Source: CAWDVR01 sp044869805
Lineage (GTDB): Bacteria; Acidobacteriota; Thermoanaerobaculia; Multivoradales; SZUA-115
Assembly: GCA_044869805.1 (NCBI GenBank)
Contig: JBIOXV010000149.1
Coordinates: 1-64,000, forward strand
DNA: 64,000 bases
Reading direction: 5' to 3'
Shown: positions 24,761-33,588 of the stretch, piece after piece
Position numbering within the stretch: position 1 is the stretch's first letter
Layout of the letters: each line of letters starts with the position of its first letter
Notes under the pieces: model-generated
The model's database searches: none
Seen by the model: the letters and a program-made list of their open reading frames with translations, nothing else
What the model was told of the DNA's origin: nothing
Position numbers and translations under genes: made by a program

Positions 24761-25522
24761 TCAGACGGCCAAGGTGGAAGCGGCGCCGGTCCCGGCGAGC
24801 GAGTGAATGGAGTGAGCTCCAGCTTGGGGCAGGTAGAGCGCTTCGACCGCGTGCCGGTACTTGGACATCGAGCCCCGCTCGAGGCCGAAGCGGCGGATCA
24901 TGTCCGCCACCCAGGCCGGGTAGGAGCCGCTGTACTTCACCTCGAGGATCACCTGGTCGCGAGCCTCCGGAACCGGAATCCACCGGGTGGGCTCGGCGAG
25001 GTCGGGAGTGGCCGGGGCGCAGGCGATGTCGGTATCGAAGGTCACCCTTACCAGGTCGCGCTCGCCGCCGACGTAGGCTTCCCGCTCATAGGTCACCCAC
25101 TCGCGAGGAAAGGCGCCGCGCAGTCCAAGTTGGGAACGAAAGAAACTAAGGCCCTGGCTGAGTGGCGACTGGCAGCGCGTGCTCCCCCAGACCAGGCGCC
25201 GAGCGTCGTCGCGCGAGACTTTGGCTCGGGTCTTGAACATCGCCTCACCGGCCCGCGACTTGACCTCCAGGAACCACGGCGCGTCGGCCGCGAAGGAGTA
25301 GGTCCGGGCCCGCAGCTTGAAGCGAGCGAAGTTGCCATTCAGGGTTTCGTTGTAGATGCTCCAGTCCGCGCCGTCGAGATAGAGCGAGTGAACGGAGTAG
25401 GTCGGCACGGCGCCCCTCGAGTATTCGTCCGGCTGCATGAAGCGGCGAATCCAGTCCCGCACCGCGCCCGCGCGGCGCGGTGTTACTCGGTACTTGATCT
25501 CGTAACGCATGGTTTCTGGCAT
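24761..25522 (-). CDS. VTC-domain polyphosphate polymerase
   Basis: 253 residues forming a single VTC tunnel-fold domain. The strands bearing basic and acidic active-site residues are all visible: YEIKYRV near the start, FKLRARTY, FLEVKSR, MFKTRAKVSRDDA and ILEVKYSG. In yeast the domain makes polyphosphate from ATP in a metal-dependent reaction. There is no SPX domain and no membrane helix, so the bacterial protein is a soluble catalytic unit. ATG 25522 was taken (GTG 25525 and ATG 25510 are alternatives); GGGAGGG precedes it. It is the first gene of the operon with DUF4956, DUF3616 and the porin. Confidence 0.88.
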   Translation of the reverse strand: MPETMRYEIKYRVTPRRAGAVRDWIRRFMQPDEYSRGAVPTYSVHSLYLDGADWSIYNETLNGNFARFKLRARTYSFAADAPWFLEVKSRAGEAMFKTRAKVSRDDARRLVWGSTRCQSPLSQGLSFFRSQLGLRGAFPREWVTYEREAYVGGERDLVRVTFDTDIACAPATPDLAEPTRWIPVPEARDQVILEVKYSGSYPAWVADMIRRFGLERGSMSKYRHAVEALYLPQAGAHSIHSLAGTGAASTLAV

Positions 25523-25735
25523 CACGCCCTCCCTGGGCGGCCCGAGGGGCCGTGTGACGTTCGTGTGAATAGGGGGTGGCGGTGGGTAAAAAAATATAGG
25601 GCCGGATGAATCTTGGTGGCGATCTTCACGCCCTTCCCTCTATCAGCGGAAGCCCTGACCAACCCTCCTAAGGCAAGCACGGAATCTGGGTCTTGACGCT
25701 CAGAGCAACCGCTACCCGAAAGGAAGGGATCGAGC

Positions 25736-26836
25736 ATGAATCTCCGCAACGCCGCCATCGCCTTGGCCTTGACGACATTCGTCGCCGGCTCCGCTGGGGG
25801 CCAGTTGACCAGCAACACCGCTGCCTTGAAGCTGGCGTGCGAGACCAGCCCCGGCAACGTGGTCACCATCGGACCGAACACCGACGTGGTGATCTTCGAG
25901 GGCGCTCAGCTCCCCGCCGTCGAGACCGTCACCACCGGCTGCACACTGGTGATCGGCTCGAATTCGAAGTTCACTGCCAACCTGGTGGGCCTCAGCTTCG
26001 CCGGCCCGTTCAACCTCCAGAGCGCCTTCAAGACCGAGGTCAAGGTGCAGGAAGCCTCGATCGAGGCCACTTCGATGGAGTGGAGCCTGCCGGCGACCGA
26101 CTCCGTGTTCACGCTCCAGACCGCGCGGCTCAAGGCCAACGCCGGTGACTTCGCCCTCACCCTGGGCAACAAGGGCAAGCTCGAGGCGCTGCACATGCTC
26201 GCCGGCGCGACCCAGGCTATCGAGGCCTTCGGCACCCTCTCGATCGCCGGCGGCCACGAGTTCCAGGGCCTCTTCGACGGCGCGAACCTGCAGGCCGGCG
26301 TTGGTGTCACCCTGTCCCTCTCCGGCGACCTGCCGGCCCTCTCGTTCTCGAGCTCGGACGTGCGCTCCTCGACCGGCGCCGTCAATCTCAGCTCCTCGGG
26401 CGCCAAAGGCACCCTGCAGATCAACGAGAGCGTGTTCGGCGCCACCGCCATCAACATCACCTTCGGCGGCGCCGAGAGCCAGGTGAAGGCCAACCTCTCG
26501 ACGCTCGGCGCGGGCAACGGCGCCCTGGTAGTGGTGGCCGGCACCGGCACCCGGCCGCTGGGCCTGGTGGAGATCACCCAGAGCCAGCTCTCCGCCACCT
26601 CGGAGATCAACCTCTACGCCTCGAGGAACGGCGGCCAGGGTTCGGTGGTCGTGGATGCCTCTAGCTTGAACGGAGTGAGCGGCGTGCGGTTGAAGACCGG
26701 CGCCAGCGGCCTGTCCTCGCTCGAGAACAGCGTCGGCAGCTCGGCGCGCCTGTTCCACGTGCTGACCGGCGCCGGCGGCACCTGTCGCAACACCAGCAAT
26801 ACCATCACCAGCCCCGGCCAGCGCCTCTGCACCTAG
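25736..26836 (+). CDS. Secreted repetitive beta-rich protein, function unknown
   Basis: 366 residues with a signal peptide (MNLRNAAIALALTTFVAGSAGG). The mature protein is made of short strands rich in Ser, Thr, Ala, Asn and Gly, with repeated turns such as ATSEINLYASRNGGQGSVVV and FGATAINITFGGAES, suggestive of a right-handed beta-helix. Two Cys near residues 36 and 67 and two near the C-terminus may form disulfides. No membrane anchor. AGGAAGGGA precedes ATG 25736. It is divergent from the polyphosphate operon across a 213-base gap and convergent with the sigma factor gene. I recognise no family. Confidence 0.8.
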   Translation: MNLRNAAIALALTTFVAGSAGGQLTSNTAALKLACETSPGNVVTIGPNTDVVIFEGAQLPAVETVTTGCTLVIGSNSKFTANLVGLSFAGPFNLQSAFKTEVKVQEASIEATSMEWSLPATDSVFTLQTARLKANAGDFALTLGNKGKLEALHMLAGATQAIEAFGTLSIAGGHEFQGLFDGANLQAGVGVTLSLSGDLPALSFSSSDVRSSTGAVNLSSSGAKGTLQINESVFGATAINITFGGAESQVKANLSTLGAGNGALVVVAGTGTRPLGLVEITQSQLSATSEINLYASRNGGQGSVVVDASSLNGVSGVRLKTGASGLSSLENSVGSSARLFHVLTGAGGTCRNTSNTITSPGQRLCT

Positions 26837-26868
26837 GCTGCGCTGCAGCGGCGGGCTTACCTGTCCAC

Positions 26869-26908
26869 GGCGCGGAGGCCAGCTCCCTGTGGAGGCGGCG
26901 TCCGCGCC
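26869..26908. terminator. Stem-loop between convergent genes
   Basis: GGCGCGGA (26869-26876) and TCCGCGCC (26901-26908) are a perfect 8-bp stem with a 24-base loop that itself is GC-rich. It lies in the 99-base gap between the convergent secreted-protein and sigma-factor genes. No U-run is present, so a transcript-end role is likely but not proven. Confidence 0.4.
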
Positions 26909-26935
26909 GCTCCTTTCCCGAGCCCGCTCCAGCGC

Positions 26936-27517
26936 CTAGAGCTCTCTCGCCTCGAGCCGACCCCGGAGCTTGGTCAGGCATCGGCCGCGCAGGAAGCCGA
27001 TCGATCCTACCGCCAGGCTCAAACGCCGGGCGACCTCTTTGTAGGGCACGGGAGGGTCGTCGAAGAACAGCATCCTCAGCATCTCGCGGCAGCGGCCGGG
27101 AAGGGCGCGGAGGGCCTCACGCACCCGCTGGCTGGACTCGGCCTGTGCGATGATCTCCTCCGCCGAGCCCTCCTCCGCCACGGGCTCTAGAGCGAGATCC
27201 TCCAGCGAGCCGGGTTCCTCGTTACGCTTGCGCCGGCGCTTCCAATGAAAGCAGCGGTGGGCGGTGATGGTCGCGAGCCACGAGCGCAGCGCCACCGTCT
27301 CGCGCAGCTTCGGGAGCTCGGTCAAGAGGTCCATGCAGACGGCCTGGAAGACATCCGCGGCTTCCTCCGACGTCGCCCCGTAGCGATAGGGAATGCTGTA
27401 GATCAGTTGCTGGTAGCGTTCGATCAGCGCCGCCCAGCCGTCCTCGTTGCCTTGCAGACACTTTTCGATCAGCTCGGCGTCGCTGGCCTCTGCCAGCAGG
27501 CGGGGAGCAAGCCTCAT
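26936..27517 (-). CDS. ECF-type RNA polymerase sigma factor
   Basis: 193 residues. Region 2 occupies about 15-85 (IEKCLQGNEDGWAALIERYQ, then EEAADVFQAVCMDLLTEL and LRSWLATITAHRCF); a linker and region 4 at about 130-185 (LPGRCREMLRMLFFDD, then YKEVARRLSLAVGSIGFLRG). There is no extra C-terminal sensor domain. Its ATG overlaps the stop of the substrate-binding protein gene (ATGA), so it is the last gene of a transporter operon. No anti-sigma gene is adjacent. It could report on the transported ligand or simply be co-regulated. Confidence 0.9.
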   Translation of the reverse strand: MRLAPRLLAEASDAELIEKCLQGNEDGWAALIERYQQLIYSIPYRYGATSEEAADVFQAVCMDLLTELPKLRETVALRSWLATITAHRCFHWKRRRKRNEEPGSLEDLALEPVAEEGSAEEIIAQAESSQRVREALRALPGRCREMLRMLFFDDPPVPYKEVARRLSLAVGSIGFLRGRCLTKLRGRLEAREL

Positions 27518-29265
27518 CGCGACGCGCCCCGCGGAGGGTCCCGCCAGAACAACTCATCGAGGTTCCACAGCGCGTAGGGCGGAATCGTGCCGGGCCGGAA
27601 GTTGCCCAGGTCCGCTCGCGCCGCCACCAGGACGTGGGGGCTCACCAGCGGGATCACCGGCAGGTATTCCGCCAAGAGGTCCTGCACCCGGTAGAACTGT
27701 CGTCGGCGTTGCTCGCGGTCGAGCTCGGAGAGCTGGCCGGCCATCAGCCGGTCGATCTCCTGTTGCCAGGGCTCGGGTGGCCCTGCCTCGGACAAGGCCC
27801 AGAACTGCGACCCGCCGTCCGAGGTCCAGATCGCAATCTCCGGGTTGGGATCGGCGTCGCCGCTGACCACGCCGAGGAGGCAGGCCTCGTAGTCGTAGGT
27901 GGTGAACAATCGGTCGAGCAACGAGCGGAACTCCAGAGGGGCGAGTCGCGCCGCGATGCCGAGCTGGCGCAGATCCTCGAGCAGAATCGCCGCCATCTGC
28001 TCGCGCGAGCGGTTGCCGGCATTGGTGATGACGGTGAACTCTACACGAGCTCCCTCGCGATCGAGCAGGGCGCCGTCTTGGGCGCGGGAGAACCCTGCCT
28101 CCGCGAGCAGCTTCGCGGCGCTGGCGAGCGACGGCGACGGCGCCGGGCCGGCGGTCCGTCGCGTCCAATCGGTGTTGCCGGCGGCAACCGGGGCGAGGAG
28201 CGGCGTGGCGCGGCCGTGGAACACCAAGCGCGCTAGCGCCTGGCGGTCAACGGCGGCGGAGATGGCGCGACGAAACCTCACGTCGCGAAACCAGCGCTGG
28301 GCTTTCGCCGGTTGTTGCGTCGCGGGAGGCAGCGCGTTGAGGTTGAAGAACAGGAAGTGCGTTTCGAGGCTCGGTCCGAGGTCGATCAGCTTGAGCGAGC
28401 CCGACGAGCCCCGTGCGAGCGCTTGGAAGCTCGCTGCACTGAGCCTTCCCACCAAGTCGATCTCCCCGGAGCGCAGACGGAGGAGCTCCGCCTCCTCGCT
28501 GCTCACGAAGAGGAAAATCACCTCGTCGAGGTAGGGCAGCCGTTGCCCGGCGCGATCGCGCTTCCAGTAGAACGGATTGCGTTCGAGGACCAGGCGCTCG
28601 CCGGGGCGATACTCCTTGAGCCGGAAAGGGCCAAGGCCAGGGAGGTTGCCCGTCAGGCCACCTTCGGCCGGAGCTTGGGACAGCCGTGCCGCCGGGAGGA
28701 TGGCGAAGCCGTCGAACAGGCGCGCGGCCGCAGCATAGGGCAGCGGCAGATCGAACTGCACCGTCAGCGGGTCGAGCTTATCCACCGTGATCGGGCGGCC
28801 ACCCAAGACCAGCAGACCGCGTTGGGGCGCCGCCGAACGTTCGTCGAGCACGGCCCGAAACGAAGCCACCACGTCGTCGGCGGTCAAGGGCAGACCATCC
28901 GAGAAGCGCAGGTTCCCCCGCAAGCGCACGGTGAACCGGCGTCCATCCGGCGAGACCTTCCACTCTCGCGCCAGGGCCGCCTCGGCACGCCGCGTGTCGC
29001 GGTGGATATGAACCAGATCTGCATGGAGTGCGGCGAGCACGGTGCGGGCCGCGTCGTCCTGAGCGCGCAGCGGATGGAGGCTCTTCGGTTCTTCCCGCAG
29101 CGCCACCACCAGCCGGCCTCCTCGCTTGCCGATCTCGGAGGAGGTGACGAGCCATTCCGGGTCGCGTTTCCCCGTGTCGCCAGCCAGGCTAAGCGCCACC
29201 GTCACACAGCTCACGGCACTGCCGACCCAGCCTCGCCATGCCCCGCGTCTAGTGCTCTGCGCCAA
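27514..29265 (-). CDS. Peptide/nickel-type ABC transporter substrate-binding protein (SBP family 5)
   Basis: 583 residues. A twin-Arg-poor, Sec-type leader (hydrophobic core VGSAVSCVTVALSLA) precedes the family 5 fold: GGRLVVALREEPKSLHPL near residue 50, then LHADLVHIHRD, SDGLPLTADDVVASFRAVLD and the later GRATPLLAPV region. The start appears to be TTG 29265 with GGGGGGTGAGGG just before it; no in-frame ATG fits the N-terminus. It would capture oligopeptides or a similar ligand in the periplasm for the two permeases upstream. It overlaps the sigma factor gene by 4 bases. No ATPase gene is nearby. Confidence 0.88.
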   Translation of the reverse strand: MAQSTRRGAWRGWVGSAVSCVTVALSLAGDTGKRDPEWLVTSSEIGKRGGRLVVALREEPKSLHPLRAQDDAARTVLAALHADLVHIHRDTRRAEAALAREWKVSPDGRRFTVRLRGNLRFSDGLPLTADDVVASFRAVLDERSAAPQRGLLVLGGRPITVDKLDPLTVQFDLPLPYAAAARLFDGFAILPAARLSQAPAEGGLTGNLPGLGPFRLKEYRPGERLVLERNPFYWKRDRAGQRLPYLDEVIFLFVSSEEAELLRLRSGEIDLVGRLSAASFQALARGSSGSLKLIDLGPSLETHFLFFNLNALPPATQQPAKAQRWFRDVRFRRAISAAVDRQALARLVFHGRATPLLAPVAAGNTDWTRRTAGPAPSPSLASAAKLLAEAGFSRAQDGALLDREGARVEFTVITNAGNRSREQMAAILLEDLRQLGIAARLAPLEFRSLLDRLFTTYDYEACLLGVVSGDADPNPEIAIWTSDGGSQFWALSEAGPPEPWQQEIDRLMAGQLSELDREQRRRQFYRVQDLLAEYLPVIPLVSPHVLVAARADLGNFRPGTIPPYALWNLDELFWRDPPRGASR

Positions 29266-29299
29266 CCCTCACCCCCCAACCCACGTGCGAATCGCTGCA

Positions 29300-29329
29300 C
29301 ATATAGCACACCACAAATAAATAGCCTAA
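29300..29329 (-). promoter_or_regulatory. Possible internal promoter before the substrate-binding gene
   Basis: An AT-rich patch rare in this window. On the minus strand an extended -10 TGCTATATG is preceded, 18 bases upstream, by a weak -35-like TTAGGC. It would let the substrate-binding protein and sigma factor be transcribed apart from the permeases. Supported only by composition and a partial match. Confidence 0.3.
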
Positions 29330-29380
29330 CCCTCACTTCCTCAGTTCGTTGCAGGCCACAGGATAGCCCGCCCAGCCACC

Positions 29381-30406
29381 TCACTGAGCTCCCCGTTTGT
29401 CGCTCAGCCGATCTGCCACCGCCTGGTAGCCGAGGATCAGGAGCACCAGGCCAACGGCCGGAGCCAGCAGCCAGGGATGCCCACGCCACTCGTCTAAGCG
29501 GGTGAGCGCCGCCAGCAGGTTGCCCCAGCTCGGCTGCGGTTCGCTGATGCCCACCCCGAGAAAGGACAGCGTGACCTCGGCGATGACGAAGCGGGGCACC
29601 AGGAGGGCTGCCTGGGTTAGCAGCAGGCCGTAGATAGCGGGCAGAACGTGGCGCGAGAGCACTTGCCACGGCGCGAGTCCCAGGCCGACGGCGGCGAGCA
29701 CCGAGCCTTGGTGCCGGGTCCCGGCCACCGCCGAGCGCACCAGCAGCCCGGTGCGACCCCAGCCCGCGAAGCCTACGATCAGGCTCACCACCACCCAGGC
29801 GGTGCTCGCAGGCAAGTCGAGGGGCAGCGCCCCGCGAACGGCCAACAGGAGGTAGATCCAGGGCAGGGAGAGGCAGAGCTGGGCACACCACACCACAGTG
29901 CGATCCACCCAGCCGCTCGCGTACCCTGCCAGCAAGCCGCCCAGGCTTCCCAGGCCGAGGGCCAGAACGGCAGAGAGCAGGGCCGTCAGCAGCGAAAGGC
30001 GGCCACCGTGCAGGAAACGCGACCACAAGTCCCGCCCGAGCTCGTCGGTGCCCAGCAGGAAGAGTTCGCCCGGCGGTGAGGAGTCCACGAGCCGGATCGG
30101 GCAGGGGAGCCAACCCCACAGGCGATTGCCCGGCGCCGGAGCGAAGAGCTGCACCGGGTGTGGCCGGCTCGAGTCTTCCCGGTAGCTGCCCGGCTGCTCC
30201 CCGAGCGGCTGCCACGGGTAGATGAAGGGGCGCCAATGGAACCTGCCCTCGCCATCCACCCAGTGCAGGTGGCTGGGCGGTGCCAAGGGCAGGTCGCGGC
30301 GCTGCGCCCTGGGGTTGTGCGCAGAGTAGAGCTCGCTGGCGGCGAGCAGCAGGTGCGCCGAGGCGAAGCCGAGCGGCAACAACCACCGAGCGCGAAACCA
30401 GCTCAT
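29381..30406 (-). CDS. Dpp/Opp-type ABC transporter permease (DppC-like)
   Basis: 341 residues. One N-terminal membrane helix (LLPLGFASAHLLLAASELY), then a periplasmic segment of about 100 residues, then GTDELGRDLWSRFLHGGRLS, the signature that opens the DppC/OppC transmembrane domain, and five more helices. The cytoplasmic EAA loop region (VGLGLAPWQVLSRHVLPAI) that docks the ATPase is present. ATG 30406 overlaps the stop of the DppB-like gene (ATGA). The periplasmic insert is longer than in typical DppC. It needs an ATPase from elsewhere. Confidence 0.9.
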   Translation of the reverse strand: MSWFRARWLLPLGFASAHLLLAASELYSAHNPRAQRRDLPLAPPSHLHWVDGEGRFHWRPFIYPWQPLGEQPGSYREDSSRPHPVQLFAPAPGNRLWGWLPCPIRLVDSSPPGELFLLGTDELGRDLWSRFLHGGRLSLLTALLSAVLALGLGSLGGLLAGYASGWVDRTVVWCAQLCLSLPWIYLLLAVRGALPLDLPASTAWVVVSLIVGFAGWGRTGLLVRSAVAGTRHQGSVLAAVGLGLAPWQVLSRHVLPAIYGLLLTQAALLVPRFVIAEVTLSFLGVGISEPQPSWGNLLAALTRLDEWRGHPWLLAPAVGLVLLILGYQAVADRLSDKRGAQ

Positions 30407-31380
30407 TCCGTGGGCGGTCGGACGCGAGGGTCCATGAAGTCGAGCAGCAGATCCGTGGCGAGCTGCACCGCTTGCAGCCAAATGCCGGCCACCAGCACGC
30501 CCCCGGTGACGAGGTACAGATCGCGGGTGGACACGGCGTCGAGGACCAGCGGCCCAAGCCCCGGCAGGCCGAAGATCACCTCCACAGCCAGAGAGCCGCT
30601 GAGCAGGCCGGCAAAGGAGAGCGACATCAAGCCGATCAGCGGCTTGGCCGCCAGGCTCAGGGCATGCACGCCAAGCACCCGAGCCTCGGGCAGGCCTCGC
30701 GCCCGAGCAGCCAGTACCACCGGCGACGCCAGCGCTTGGGCGAGGGCCGCTCGCGCCTGACGAAAGAGCAGCGGCGCACTGGCCAGGGCCAGGGCCGTGG
30801 CAGGCAGAATCAGGCGCTGGATCGCTGCGCGGGCGAGATTCGCTGTGCTTGGCTCACGCTGCGCCGCAGAGCAGGCACCTCCCAGCGGCTGCAGCTCCAG
30901 GCTGGCAGCAACGGCGAGCAGAGCCAGAGCAAGCACCGGCACCGGGATCGCCTGCAACCCGGCTGCCACGGTGTTGAGAGCTCGGTCCAGCCAGCCACCT
31001 TGGCGGTTGGCCGCTCGCAGCGCCCCGGGCAGCGCGAGGAGCCAGGCGGCCAGCGACGACAGCAGGACCAGCGCCAGGGTGATGGGAGCCCGATCCTCGA
31101 GCAGCTGCCAGACCGGCCGGTGATAGGTCAGGGAATAACCCCAATCGCCGCGCGCCATCGAGTCGAGCCAGGCCCGGTAGCGCTCACCCACGGGCTGGTC
31201 GAGGCGATACTGGACCCGCAAGAGCTCCAGGGTCTCGGCGGAGACAGAGGGGTCAAGGCGAAGATGGGAGAGCGGGTCGCCCGGCGCCAGCTCCGCCAGC
31301 AGGAAACAAAGTGCAGATGCCGCGAGCAGCAGAGTGCAGGATCCGAGGAGGCGGCGGAAAACCCGAGGGAGGAGCCGCAT
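30403..31380 (-). CDS. Dpp/Opp-type ABC transporter permease (DppB-like)
   Basis: 325 residues. N-terminal helix (LLGSCTLLLAASALCFLLAEL) followed by APGDPL, the usual DppB/OppB start, a periplasmic loop with RYRAWLDSMARGDWGYSLTY, and five further helices. The EAA-type loop (ARGLPEARVLGVHALSLAAK) is present. ATG 31380 was chosen because the hydrophobic helix starts directly after it; more upstream starts overlap nothing useful. First gene of the permease-permease-binding protein-sigma operon. Confidence 0.9.
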   Translation of the reverse strand: MRLLPRVFRRLLGSCTLLLAASALCFLLAELAPGDPLSHLRLDPSVSAETLELLRVQYRLDQPVGERYRAWLDSMARGDWGYSLTYHRPVWQLLEDRAPITLALVLLSSLAAWLLALPGALRAANRQGGWLDRALNTVAAGLQAIPVPVLALALLAVAASLELQPLGGACSAAQREPSTANLARAAIQRLILPATALALASAPLLFRQARAALAQALASPVVLAARARGLPEARVLGVHALSLAAKPLIGLMSLSFAGLLSGSLAVEVIFGLPGLGPLVLDAVSTRDLYLVTGGVLVAGIWLQAVQLATDLLLDFMDPRVRPPTE

Positions 31381-31479
31381 GTCAGTATCCTGTCGGCGGC
31401 TGCCCTGCGTTTGGCGGAGAGGGAACCCGGCGGAGCGCACTGCTCGCAGCCGGCCCGGGCCTGGCCCTTGGGCGTGCCC

Positions 31480-33363
31480 CTACAGCGCCACCTGCGTCCC
31501 CAGCTCGACGACGCGGTTGGGCGGCACGCCGAAGAACGCCGTCGCCGGCGTGGCGTTGCGCGACATGATGGCGAACAGCTTCTTGCGCCAGCGCGCCATG
31601 CGGCCGCGCCCGGTGGGCAAGATGGTCTCGCGCCCGAAGTAGAAGCTGGTGCGGGCGAGATTGATGGGCTGATCGCCGAGCTTGATCGCGGAGAGCGCCT
31701 GGGTGATGTTGGGGGCGCTCATGAAGCCGTGGCGCAGGATCATCCGGTAGACCCCCGTGCCGAGGTCGATGACCTCGATTTGGCTTTCCAGCGACACCTC
31801 GGGCACCCGCTCCGCCACCACCGAGAGCAGGATCACGTTCTGGTGCAGTACCTCGTTGTGCTTGAGGTGGTGGAGCAGGACGGGAGGCACGCCCTTCTGC
31901 TCGCGGGTCATGAACACCGCGGTGCCGGGGACTCGCGGTGGGTTGCGAGCCGCCACCTCGGCCAGGAAGGGCTCCATGTCCAGGACGGCGTCGCGGAAGC
32001 TCTCGATCACCAGTAGGCGGCCCTTGCGCCAGGTGGACATCAGCAGGTAGAGCGCCGCCCCCACCGCCAGTGGCACCCAGCCGCCGTGCAGGATCTTGAC
32101 GAGGTTGGCGCCGAGCAGTGCCAGCTCGATGGCCAAGAAGCAGCCGGCCCAGGCGCCGGCGTGGAGCGCGCTCCAGTTCCAGCGGCTGCGGGCCACGAAG
32201 TAGAAGAGGACGGTGGTCACGGCCATGGTTCCGGTCACCGACAGGCCGTAGGCCGCCGCCAAGGAGCTCGAGCTGCGAAAGAAGAGCACCAGTGTGATGC
32301 AGGAGAGCATCAGGAAGGTGTTGATCGTCGGCACGTAGATCTGGCCTTCGAAGCGCGCCGAGGTGTGGATGATCTCGACCCGCGGCATGTAGCCCAGGTT
32401 GACGAGTTGCTGGGTGAGAGAGAAGCAGGCCGAGATCAGGGCCTGCGAGGCGACCACCGTCGCCGCGGTGGCCAGCAGCACCAGAGGGAAGCGCGCCCAC
32501 TGCGGGGCGAGCTCGTAGAAGGGATTGAAGGTCGCATCCGGGTTGCGGAGCAGGAAGGCGCCCTGGCCGAGGTAGTTCAGGATCAGCGCGGGAAACGCTA
32601 CCGTGAACCAGGAAAGCCGGATGGGGCGCCGCCCGAAGTGCCCGAGGTCGGCGTACAGAGCCTCGCCGCCGGTCACCACCAGCACCACGGCGGAGAGGAT
32701 GAGGAAGCCCTCCTTGCCGTTGGCGAGGAAGAAGCGCACGGCGTGGACCGGGTTGAAGGCGGCCAGGACGCCGGGCTCGGTCGCGATGCCGCGAATCCCC
32801 AGCAGGGCGATCACTACCATCCAGACCAGGATCAACGGCCCGAAGACCACACCGATCGGGCCCGTGCCGCGTCGTTGGGCGGCGAAGAGGACCAGCAGGA
32901 TCGCCACCGTCACCGGCACGACCAGCGACTCGAGGCTCGGCGCCGCCACCGCCAGGCCCTCGACGGCGGAGAGCACGGAGATGGCTGGGGTGATGATGCC
33001 GTCGCCGTAGAGGAGGGCGGCGCCGAACAGACCCAGGACGATGAAGACGGCACGGTGGCGGCCCACGGAGCGGACGTCGCCGGTCAGCATGGTGAGCAGC
33101 GCCAGGATGCCACCCTGGCCCTGATGATCGGCTCGGAGGAGCAGCGTCAAGTACTTGACGACGATGATCAGCGTCATCACCCAGATGACGAGCGACATGA
33201 CGCCCAGCACGTTGCCGGGAGTGGCGGCGATGGCGAAAGGCCCATGGAAGGCCTCGCGGACCGCGTAGAGGGGGCTGGTGCCGATGTCTCCGTAGACGAT
33301 CCCCAGGGCGCCAAGGGACAGCACCAGGAGCTCGCGACGGCTCCCGCTTCCTGAATGGCTCAT
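31480..33363 (-). CDS. kup: KUP-family potassium transporter
   Basis: 627 residues. Twelve membrane helices in the first 430 residues and a cytoplasmic C-terminal domain of about 190. Family marks include GIVYGDIGTSPLYAVREAF at the N-terminus, LLYGDGIITPAISVLSAVEG near residue 100, and the extended GxxxGDxG helix. It imports K+ in symport with H+. ATG 33363 follows GAAGGAA; an upstream in-frame GTG/ATG extension is not hydrophobic and lacks a ribosome-binding site. Monocistronic as far as seen, divergent from dedA. Confidence 0.95.
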   Translation of the reverse strand: MSHSGSGSRRELLVLSLGALGIVYGDIGTSPLYAVREAFHGPFAIAATPGNVLGVMSLVIWVMTLIIVVKYLTLLLRADHQGQGGILALLTMLTGDVRSVGRHRAVFIVLGLFGAALLYGDGIITPAISVLSAVEGLAVAAPSLESLVVPVTVAILLVLFAAQRRGTGPIGVVFGPLILVWMVVIALLGIRGIATEPGVLAAFNPVHAVRFFLANGKEGFLILSAVVLVVTGGEALYADLGHFGRRPIRLSWFTVAFPALILNYLGQGAFLLRNPDATFNPFYELAPQWARFPLVLLATAATVVASQALISACFSLTQQLVNLGYMPRVEIIHTSARFEGQIYVPTINTFLMLSCITLVLFFRSSSSLAAAYGLSVTGTMAVTTVLFYFVARSRWNWSALHAGAWAGCFLAIELALLGANLVKILHGGWVPLAVGAALYLLMSTWRKGRLLVIESFRDAVLDMEPFLAEVAARNPPRVPGTAVFMTREQKGVPPVLLHHLKHNEVLHQNVILLSVVAERVPEVSLESQIEVIDLGTGVYRMILRHGFMSAPNITQALSAIKLGDQPINLARTSFYFGRETILPTGRGRMARWRKKLFAIMSRNATPATAFFGVPPNRVVELGTQVAL

Positions 33364-33528
33364 CGAGATTTTTCCTTCGCCGGGAGCCTGAATCGGGTGG
33401 GGTCGGGAAGGCAGCACGAGATCAGCGGGTGGGTGCCCGCTCGGGTCGCGCCGCTCCGTGGCTGGGAAGGTACTCTAGCTCAAGTTCACCCCCTCCCGGC
33501 GGCCGGCGGTGTGCAGGCGACGGCCGCC

Positions 33529-33557
33529 TTGGGCAGGCCCGTCCGGGAGGGTAGAAT
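33529..33557 (+). promoter_or_regulatory. Sigma-70-type promoter of the DedA gene
   Basis: TTGGGC (33529-33534), a 17-base spacer and TAGAAT (33552-33557) give a good -10 match and a half-match -35. The predicted start near 33564 lies about 25 bases before the TTG start codon at 33589. Confidence 0.5.
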
Positions 33558-33588
33558 CCGCCCTCCACCGACCCCAGAGGGCCCCCCT

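Noticed and set aside
25693..25698. TTGACG as a -35 element before the secreted-protein gene
   Set aside because: No acceptable -10 lies 16-18 bases downstream before the start codon.
26837..31480. Search for ABC ATPase genes of the peptide transporter
   Set aside because: No Walker A/signature-motif ATPase gene is present in this region or elsewhere in the window.
33364..33588. In-frame upstream extension of the DedA gene to 33355
   Set aside because: It would overlap the kup start and its own promoter and lacks family similarity; TTG 33589 has a better ribosome-binding site.
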